Below are positions 16,338 to 21,366 of a stretch of DNA of 21,366 bases, piece by piece. The stretch spans positions 1 through 21,366 of the forward strand of contig CAMPHU010000067.1 of the NCBI GenBank assembly GCA_946886065.1, in the 5' to 3' direction. Positions within the stretch are counted from its first letter, which is position 1, and every line of letters starts with the position of its first letter. Origin of the DNA: an uncultured Massilia sp. GTDB taxonomy: Bacteria; Pseudomonadota; Gammaproteobacteria; Burkholderiales; Burkholderiaceae. The position numbers and the translations under genes are program-made. Below the pieces are notes generated by a model. It saw only the letters and a list, made by a program, of their open reading frames with translations, did not search any database and had not been told where the DNA came from.

Positions 16338-17303
16338 ATGGAGCTTTTGTTTCTAGGCACATCCTCGGGCACGCCGACCCGGCAGCGCAACATGTCGGCC
16401 GTGGCCTTGCGCATGCGCGGCGCCCGCCCGTGGGTACTGGTCGATTGCGCCGAAGGCACCCAGCACCGGCTGCTGCGCGCGCCGCTGTCGCTGATGCACC
16501 TGCAAGCGGTATTCATTACCCATTTGCACGGGGACCATTGTTACGGCTTGCCGGGCTTGCTGGCCAGCGCCGGCATGCTCAACCGGACCGAGCCGCTGGT
16601 GCTGGTCGGACCCGCACCGCTGCGTCCCATGCTCGAGTGCATCATGGAATCGACCCAGCTGCGGCTGCCTTATCCGGTGTCCTGGCTGCTGCCGGAAGAC
16701 TTGGCCGGCGTCTCCGTACTGCCCGAGTTCACGGTCAGCGCCGCGCCGCTCTCGCACCGCCTGCCCTCCTATGCCTACGGCTTCACGGAGGCGCGGGTGG
16801 AGCGCAAGCTCGATCTCGATCGGCTGCGGGCGGATGGCGTGCCGGCTTCGCCGCTGTGGGGCGAGATCCAGCAGGGGCGCGACGTGACGCTGGCGGATGG
16901 GCGCCGCCTTGCCGCCGAAAACTACCTGTTGCCCGGACGGCGGCCGCGCACGGTCGTCATTGCCGGCGATAACGACACGCCCGAACTGCTCGCCGGACAG
17001 GCGCACGGCGCCGACGTGCTGGTCCATGAGGCGACCTATACGCAGGAGATCCTGGAGAAGGTGGGGCCGGGTCCCCAGCACAGTTCCGCGCTGAAGGTCG
17101 CGCGCTTCGCGGCGCAGGCAGCGGTCAGGAATCTCGTGCTTACCCACTTCAGTCCGCGCTACCAGGAGGGCGAGGGCCCCCTGTCGCTGTCGGCCATCGA
17201 GGCCGAAGCGCGGACAGCCTATGACGGCCCCTTGTTCCTGGCGCGCGACCTGGACCAGCTCGTTCTCGACCGCCAGGGAGGCCTGGAGCGCGCAGAGGTC
17301 TGA
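16338..17303 (+). CDS. rnz: Ribonuclease Z (tRNA 3'-processing metallo-beta-lactamase-fold nuclease)
   Basis: 321 residues, near the usual ~305 of bacterial RNase Z/BN. The start (ELLFLGTSSGTPTRQRN) is typical of ElaC/RNase Z. Zinc ligands are visible: THLHGDH with His62, His64, Asp66 and His67; His140 (PLSHRLPSYAYGF); Asp211 (IAGDND); His270 (VLTHFSPRY). A segment around 180-200 (DGRRLAAENYLLPGRRPRTV) fits the conserved LEDG/PG-R region of the family. Role: endonucleolytic removal of the tRNA 3' trailer, and in some bacteria turnover of other RNAs. Transcription likely starts after the terminator at 16296. The stop at 17301-17303 is followed directly by the regulatory region of the PEP-CTERM gene. 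Confidence 0.92.
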   Translation: MELLFLGTSSGTPTRQRNMSAVALRMRGARPWVLVDCAEGTQHRLLRAPLSLMHLQAVFITHLHGDHCYGLPGLLASAGMLNRTEPLVLVGPAPLRPMLECIMESTQLRLPYPVSWLLPEDLAGVSVLPEFTVSAAPLSHRLPSYAYGFTEARVERKLDLDRLRADGVPASPLWGEIQQGRDVTLADGRRLAAENYLLPGRRPRTVVIAGDNDTPELLAGQAHGADVLVHEATYTQEILEKVGPGPQHSSALKVARFAAQAAVRNLVLTHFSPRYQEGEGPLSLSAIEAEARTAYDGPLFLARDLDQLVLDRQGGLERAEV

Positions 17304-17342
17304 GTCTGTTTATCCTGCTCATGGTGTCGGTTTTATTTACAC
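17304..17342 (+). promoter_or_regulatory. Possible enhancer-binding-protein sites upstream of the sigma-54 promoter
   Basis: Two similar boxes, GTCTGTTTAT (17304-17313) and GTCGGTTTTAT (17326-17336), lie 22 bp apart, about two helical turns. The second is also inside a GTGT...ACAC inverted repeat (17324-17327, 17339-17342). They are about 60-90 bp upstream of the -24 element, where activator sites for sigma-54 promoters commonly lie. Assignment is speculative. Confidence 0.3.
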
Positions 17343-17392
17343 TCTCACCGGGCAGGCCGCACTGTATTTATAAAAATCAACTACTTAGTTGC

Positions 17393-17409
17393 TTGGCATA
17401 CAAATTGCT
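17393..17409 (+). promoter_or_regulatory. Sigma-54 (RpoN) -24/-12 promoter of the PEP-CTERM gene
   Basis: TTGGCAT-ACAAA-TTGCT: the invariant GG (17395-17396) and GC (17407-17408) are exactly 12 bp apart, as in the consensus TGGCAC-N5-TTGC; only one core base differs. Predicted start about 17420, giving a ~32-nt leader with ribosome binding site AGGGA (17442-17446) before ATG 17452. The surrounding sequence is AT-rich. Confidence 0.75.
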
Positions 17410-17451
17410 GAAAGGAATCCACAATTATTTTCATAACAATTAGGGATTCCC

Positions 17452-18144
17452 ATGAGCAACCTAAAATTTGTCACCACCCTGTCGCTGCTGGCCGGACTGG
17501 CCCTGCCCCTGGCGGCACAAGCCGGCGTTGTTCCGACCGGCATCCAGGCCGGCGTCAGCGCCGCCACCGTGACCGGCTGGGGCTGGAAGGAATGCCACCG
17601 TTCGGTGGCGAACTCCGCGACCTCGATCTCCGGCGTGCTGGATACCTGCCAGGGCACCCACCTGATGATGGGTTATGCCAGCACCGCGGGCCAGTACGAC
17701 ATACTTGGCGCCGGAACCTACGCGGCCGTGACCGCGGTCACCTACGCGGACTCCAGCTCGGACAACAACGGCACTACGCTGGACAACTGGTCGAACGGGC
17801 TGAACTTCTACCGTACCGCTGGCACCGGTTCCTGGGGTTTCACCACCAACACCAAAACCGAGCTGAACAGCGCCGACATCTTCCTGCTGAACGGTCTGCA
17901 ACAGCAGAACGGACAGGTCGAAGGCGAACTGTCGAAGGGGCTGTCCTTCCACGTCTACAACGGCAACCTGAGCGCCGGCTGGGTGTACAACATCACCGGC
18001 AGCAACGAAATGCCGATGATGAGCGGCGACCGCGTCTTCCTGTCGTACACGGAACAGAGCGCCGACGTGCCTGAGCCGGGCATCCTGATGCTGATCGGTA
18101 TCGGCCTGGCCGGCGCCGGCCTCGCACGCCGCCGCAAGGTGTAA
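17452..18144 (+). CDS. PEP-CTERM sorting-domain exported protein
   Basis: 230 residues. A signal peptide (about 1-24, ending AAQA before GVV) and a C-terminal PEP-CTERM tripartite signal: VPEP (206-209), a hydrophobic helix (about 210-224), then ARRRKV. In this system an exosortase (EpsH/XrtA type) cleaves at the PEP motif after export, releasing or anchoring the protein at the cell surface, typically in strains making extracellular polysaccharide. The mature ~180 residues are rich in Gly/Ser/Thr/Asn and predicted beta structure, with two cysteines (Cys48, Cys66) that could pair. I recognise no enzymatic motif. It stands alone, with a sigma-54-type promoter in front and a strong terminator behind. 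No exosortase or EPS gene lies in the window, so the sorting machinery must be elsewhere. Confidence 0.93.
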   Translation: MSNLKFVTTLSLLAGLALPLAAQAGVVPTGIQAGVSAATVTGWGWKECHRSVANSATSISGVLDTCQGTHLMMGYASTAGQYDILGAGTYAAVTAVTYADSSSDNNGTTLDNWSNGLNFYRTAGTGSWGFTTNTKTELNSADIFLLNGLQQQNGQVEGELSKGLSFHVYNGNLSAGWVYNITGSNEMPMMSGDRVFLSYTEQSADVPEPGILMLIGIGLAGAGLARRRKV

Positions 18145-18161
18145 GCTCATTCCGTTTCCCC

Positions 18162-18186
18162 AAGCCCCCTGATGCGGGCTTTTTTT
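18162..18186 (+). terminator. Intrinsic terminator after the PEP-CTERM gene
   Basis: AAGCCC (18162-18167) pairs with GGGCTT (18176-18181) around an 8-nt loop, and the T run covers 18180-18186. It begins 17 bp after the stop and is the most canonical intrinsic terminator in the window. Confidence 0.85.
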
Positions 18187-18257
18187 CGTCCTGTGCGGCT
18201 GGGAACAGAAGCCGGCGCCGCCGCGCGTATGCTCGGCGGACAATCATGGGAGGGCGC

Positions 18258-18923
18258 ATGGAAAAGCAGCCATTCGATATCGCCGTGGCGCTCGCGCGCA
18301 TCGAGCGGGCCGTGCAGCCCTGGCCGAAGGCCGCCCTGTTCCAGCTGGCCGAGGAAGGCCATACCTCCGTGTTCGAGCAGCTGCTGGCCTGCATCATTTC
18401 GATCCGTACCTATGACGAGGTGACCTTGCCGGTGTCGCGCAAGCTGTTCGCCCGGGCCCGCACGCCGGCGGCGGTCGGACAGTTGTCGTGGGAGGAGCTG
18501 GACGGCTTGCTCAGCCCGAGCACTTTTCATGAGCGCAAGGCCAACCAGATCCTGGCGATCGCGCGCCAGGCGGAAGAGTCGTTCGGCGGCGTCTTGCCCG
18601 GCGACCGCGAGGTGTTGCTGTCCTTCGCCGGCGTCGGCCCCAAGTGCGCCAACCTGGTGCTGGGCGTGGCCTGCGGCACCCCGGTCATCAGCGTCGATAT
18701 CCACGTCCACCGGGTGACCGGGCGCTGGGGCTATGTGAAGGCGTCGACGCCGGAGAAAACCCTGCTGGCGCTGGAAGCGGCGCTGCCGGAGCCGTTCTGG
18801 ATCGACATCAACCGCTTGCTGGTTCCGTTCGGAAAGCACATCTGCACCGGAAACCGGCCGCGCTGCTCGACCTGCCCCGTGCTGGACATGTGCCGGCAGG
18901 TAGGCGTGACGGAGCACCGCTAA
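18258..18923 (+). CDS. Endonuclease III-like DNA glycosylase
   Basis: 221 residues. HhH-GPD fold: helix-hairpin-helix FAGVGPKCANL (about 123-133) with the catalytic-type Lys129, the catalytic Asp147 in SVDIHVHRV, and a C-terminal [4Fe-4S] loop with Cys196, Cys203, Cys206 and Cys212 in the expected C-x6-C-x2-C-x5-C spacing. Expected action: excision of oxidised pyrimidines and beta-lyase cleavage in base-excision repair. In the lesion-pocket helix, E. coli Nth has LLSAQATD; here the matching stretch is LLACIISIRTYDE, so the usual Gln is replaced. This marks a branch distinct from housekeeping Nth, and substrate range may differ. The start at 18258 is preferred because GGAGGG (18249-18254) lies just before it; an in-frame ATG at 18246 would add four residues. 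Confidence 0.9.
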   Translation: MEKQPFDIAVALARIERAVQPWPKAALFQLAEEGHTSVFEQLLACIISIRTYDEVTLPVSRKLFARARTPAAVGQLSWEELDGLLSPSTFHERKANQILAIARQAEESFGGVLPGDREVLLSFAGVGPKCANLVLGVACGTPVISVDIHVHRVTGRWGYVKASTPEKTLLALEAALPEPFWIDINRLLVPFGKHICTGNRPRCSTCPVLDMCRQVGVTEHR

Positions 18924-19238
18924 TCCTTGTGCCCTGCGCTGCTGTCGTATTCGCGCATCGCGGCGCGGCCTCCGCTGTCCCCCTGCAGGAGCCGCCGTGC
19001 CGGATGGCGCGGCCGGTTTCCCTCTCTGCGCACCCCGCATCCCTGGACTCCTGTCGTGTCCGCCATAGGACAAAAGTACTGGGTAAATAGGTTCGCCTGT
19101 CCCATGACCGCGTGTCGGACTATGCCTACACTGAGTTGCAGCTTAGTTCGCTATATGTCGCTTCCAGACAAGGAATGCTTGCCTGGTCTCCACACGCAGG
19201 AATAAGCATCCAGTTCAACAATACTCAGGGATCCCGCC
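18924..19238 (+). promoter_or_regulatory. 315-bp intergenic region before the giant adhesin, with a candidate promoter
   Basis: I see no convincing gene here. A plausible sigma-70 promoter is ATGACC (19104-19109), 17 bp, TACACT (19127-19132), each 4/6 to consensus, with a start near 19139 and a leader of about 100 nt. Upstream of it, an ATAGG direct repeat (19065-19069 and 19087-19091, 22 bp apart) brackets a palindromic AGTACT (19075-19080), which is suitably placed for an activator. The ribosome binding site AGGGA (19227-19231) is 7 nt before ATG 19239. No terminator is seen behind the glycosylase gene. Confidence 0.4.
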
Positions 19239-21366
19239 ATGGCCGCCACGCGCACTGTCTTCATCGATACCGCATTGTCCAATTACGCATCGCTTGCAGA
19301 GCAATACGATACCGATCTCTTCAATGTCGTCCTGCTGGACGGCGCAAGCCCGGCTTCGGCGCAAATCCAGGATTGGCTGAACAGCCACCCGGACAGCGCC
19401 GGCGACATCAACGTGGTTTCCGCCAGCAATAGCGTGACCGGTTTGTTCACGCCGCGCATCGTGTTCATCGATGCGAGCGTCGCCGATCTGGGCACCGTCA
19501 TCGCCGGCGTGCCGGCCGACGCCACCGTGGTCGTGCTCGACGCCAGCCGCGATGGCTTGCAGCAGATCCATGATTACCTGGCCGCGAACCAGGGCCAGGT
19601 GGGCGCCATCGACATCGTTACCGGCCTCGCCAGCATCGATGTCGTTTCCCACGGCTCGCCCGGCGAACTCATGCTCGGCTCGACCGTCCTCAACGCCGCC
19701 AATCTTGCCGACTACGGCAGCCAGCTCGCCGCCATCGGCAGCCACCTGACGGCCGGCGCCGATCTGCTGCTGTATGGCTGCGATGTGGCGAGCGGTGCCG
19801 TCGGCCAGCAGTTCATCTCTGCCCTGGCGGAGGCTACCGGGGCGGACGTGGCGGCGTCGAACGACCTGACCGGCAGCGCAACCGCGGGCGGCGACTGGGT
19901 GCTCGAAGCGAATACGGGCACGATCGAAACAGCGGCGCTCAATATTGCCGACTACGAAGGTGTTCTGGATACGACCGCATCCATCACCGCCCTCAAACTC
20001 TCGTCGGATACCGGCAGCTCGTCCAGCGATTTCGTTACCAAGACAGCCACCCAGACAATTACCGGCAGTTTCACAGCCTCGGTCAATGGCAACGCTGCAA
20101 CGCCCACGATCTTCGTCTCTGCCGACGGCGGCGCAACGAAGACGCAGGCCAGTGTCAACTACATCGACAATGCCGGCAGCGGCACCTTCTCGGTGACGGT
20201 AAGCCTGGTCGCGGGCCCCGGCAAGACTCTCCAGTTCTGGACCGGACCGAACGGCAACAATCTGATTAGCGGATCCGCGCAGGCATATACACTGGACACG
20301 ACGGCGCCGGCCACAACAGTCAGCACGATCGCCTTGAGTAAGGACAGCGGCGCCAGCGCCAGCGACTTCATCACCAACGCCGCCTCCCAGACGATCAGCG
20401 GGACGCTGAGCGCCAACACGGCGGTGGGCGAGGTGGTGCGTGTTTCGCTGGACAATGGCGCCACCTGGCAGACTGCCAGCAATACGGTGGGACAAAACAC
20501 CTTCAGCCTTTCCGGCGTCACGCTGAGCGGCAGCGGCACGCTGATAGTCCAGGTCGAGGATGCGGCCGGCAACGCGGCGCCGGCGCGCTCGCAGGCCTAT
20601 GTGCTGGACACGGTCGCGCCGACAGCCAGCGCTCTCACCCTGCGCGACCTGAGCGATTCGGGCATTGCCGGCGATGGCATTACCAGCGACAAGTCGTTTC
20701 TCCTCGACCTGTCGGCCAATGATCCGGCTGCCAGTATGAGCTTTGAAGTGTCGCACAATGGCGGCGCCTTCAGCAGCACGTCTTCCTCGCAGACCAACCT
20801 GGCCGACGGCAATTATCAATTCCGCGCCCGTGTGACTGATCTCGCCGGCAACTCGACGACGACGAACACGGTCAGCATCACCATCGACGCCACGGCGCCG
20901 AACGCGCCGGGCATCACCGGGTTTACCGACAACAGCGGCTCGGTGCTGGACACGCTGACCAACGACACGACGCCGACCATCACGATCTCGGCCGAGGCCG
21001 ACGTGACGGTCGACGTGTTCCGGGACGGGGTCCTGGTCGGGACGGCGACCCAGACTGCGCCCAACAGCGGGATCTACACCTTCACCTCGTCGGCCCTTGC
21101 CGACGGCAGCTACCAGTTCACGGCGCGCGCGACCGATGCAGCGGGCAATGCCAGCCCTGCATCGGCTGCGCAAACGATCGGTATCGACGCCACGCTGACG
21201 GCACCGACCGTGGCGCTGGCGAACGATGGCGGCGCGACAGGCGACGGCCTGACCAATGACGCCAGCCTGAGCTTCAATGATGCCGATGGCGATGCCAAGC
21301 GCGTCATCGAGGTCGACGGTGAAGTGGTCGACGGCTATGACCCAGCCTCGCTGGGCGACGGCAACC
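19239..21366 (+). CDS. Giant DUF4347/Ig-like-repeat surface adhesin, 3'-truncated by the window edge
   Basis: One uninterrupted frame from ATG 19239 runs past the right edge (709 complete codons seen). Residues about 73-235 match DUF4347: PRIVFIDASVADL, VVLDASRDGLQQI, VVSHGSPGELMLG (His138), LLLYGCDVASG (Cys181), TGADVAASNDLTG and GGDWVLE. From about 245 on come Ig-like/cadherin-like units of ~100 residues, each ending in a D-T/A-x-A-P or similar hinge (Asp353, 457, 550, 650) and several with the DGxYxFxARxTDxAGN motif. There is no Sec signal peptide, which fits type I secretion with a C-terminal signal beyond the window (inference). Proteins of this kind reach thousands of residues and act in adhesion and biofilm. 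Composition is visibly less GC-rich than the neighbours, as is common for repeat adhesins. A good ribosome binding site supports the start. Confidence 0.9.
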   Translation, partial: MAATRTVFIDTALSNYASLAEQYDTDLFNVVLLDGASPASAQIQDWLNSHPDSAGDINVVSASNSVTGLFTPRIVFIDASVADLGTVIAGVPADATVVVLDASRDGLQQIHDYLAANQGQVGAIDIVTGLASIDVVSHGSPGELMLGSTVLNAANLADYGSQLAAIGSHLTAGADLLLYGCDVASGAVGQQFISALAEATGADVAASNDLTGSATAGGDWVLEANTGTIETAALNIADYEGVLDTTASITALKLSSDTGSSSSDFVTKTATQTITGSFTASVNGNAATPTIFVSADGGATKTQASVNYIDNAGSGTFSVTVSLVAGPGKTLQFWTGPNGNNLISGSAQAYTLDTTAPATTVSTIALSKDSGASASDFITNAASQTISGTLSANTAVGEVVRVSLDNGATWQTASNTVGQNTFSLSGVTLSGSGTLIVQVEDAAGNAAPARSQAYVLDTVAPTASALTLRDLSDSGIAGDGITSDKSFLLDLSANDPAASMSFEVSHNGGAFSSTSSSQTNLADGNYQFRARVTDLAGNSTTTNTVSITIDATAPNAPGITGFTDNSGSVLDTLTNDTTPTITISAEADVTVDVFRDGVLVGTATQTAPNSGIYTFTSSALADGSYQFTARATDAAGNASPASAAQTIGIDATLTAPTVALANDGGATGDGLTNDASLSFNDADGDAKRVIEVDGEVVDGYDPASLGDGN
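19251..19649 (+). repeat. Internal duplication within the adhesin N-terminus
   Basis: Residues 5-71 and 73-137 align with each other at an offset of 67-68: RTVFID/RIVFID, NVVLLD/TVVVLD, QIQDWL/QIHDYL, GDINVVSASNSV/GAIDIVTGLASI. The second copy runs into the SHGSPG motif; the first does not. It appears to be a duplicated alpha/beta half-domain that has diverged at DNA level. Confidence 0.65.
19971..21366 (+). repeat. Tandem Ig-like repeat units (coding)
   Basis: Protein-level repeats of 93-110 residues: unit 1 about 245-357, unit 2 358-461, unit 3 462-554, unit 4 555-654, unit 5 from 655 and cut by the edge. Units 1 and 2 share a DxGxSxSDFxTxxxxQTIxG header; units 3 and 4 share the LADGxYQFxAR and TDxAGN pattern of Big_13-like domains. 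The two styles suggest separate expansions. Confidence 0.8.

Noticed and set aside
18927..19205. Possible 92-residue small gene before the adhesin
   Set aside because: It has no ribosome binding site, atypical composition and no recognisable features, and it overlaps the candidate adhesin promoter.
19215..21173. 652-residue open frame on the minus strand
   Set aside because: It is fully antisense to the DUF4347/Ig adhesin, is rich in Arg/Ala/Gly without any domain, and has no ribosome binding site. It is a mirror of GC-biased codons.

Overview
The window is very GC-rich, with G/C-ending codons almost throughout. It carries a mix of genes that suggests a Gram-negative betaproteobacterium, most likely Oxalobacteraceae (Massilia/Telluria/Duganella-like). 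The pointers are a PEP-CTERM surface protein behind a sigma-54-type promoter, a TonB receptor, a periplasmic YfiR protein, a DUF4347 giant adhesin and a RhlE helicase. The taxonomic call is inference from style and gene content only. I see no rRNA, tRNA, CRISPR array, insertion sequence or prophage gene.

Layout. 1-2079: 3' part of a GT39-like polytopic membrane glycosyltransferase, already open at the left edge. 2211-3902: a LOV-histidine kinase-receiver hybrid, predicted to be a blue-light photoreceptor; a shared hairpin terminator separates it from the convergent rhlE. 3989-5491 (-): RhlE DEAD-box RNA helicase. 5769-6509 (-) and 6539-7159 (-): an anti-sigma-like membrane protein and a LON substrate-binding-domain protein, probably co-transcribed. 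7287-7769 (-): a membrane-anchored cupredoxin-like protein, divergent from 7937-10255 (+), a CHASE-PAS histidine kinase without a response regulator nearby.

10428-14861 (+) is a tightly packed three-gene operon: TonB-dependent receptor, YfiR (DUF4154), then a YfiN-like CHASE8-GGDEF-EAL protein. The junctions are a 1-nt gap and a 4-nt overlap. It looks like an outer-membrane input wired through a periplasmic regulator to c-di-GMP turnover. 14884-15279: YbaN/DUF454. 15416-16234: isocitrate lyase/PEP mutase family enzyme. 16338-17303: RNase Z. 17452-18144: PEP-CTERM protein preceded by a well-formed -24/-12 promoter and followed by a strong terminator. 18258-18923: an endonuclease III-like glycosylase.

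19239 to the right edge: the N-terminal 709 codons of a giant surface protein (DUF4347 plus tandem Ig-like repeats). This frame has no stop inside the window, so it can be missed by ORF calling that requires a stop. A long antisense frame over the same DNA is a composition artefact.

Common theme (inference): environmental sensing (blue light, CHASE ligand, TonB ligand) and c-di-GMP metabolism beside surface/biofilm proteins (glycosyltransferase, PEP-CTERM protein, giant adhesin). The most interesting items are the TonB-YfiR-HAMP-less YfiN/EAL operon, the LOV hybrid kinase, the sigma-54 promoter of the PEP-CTERM gene, and the giant adhesin, whose N-terminus carries an internally duplicated half-domain plus a His/Cys pair reminiscent of caspase-like folds.
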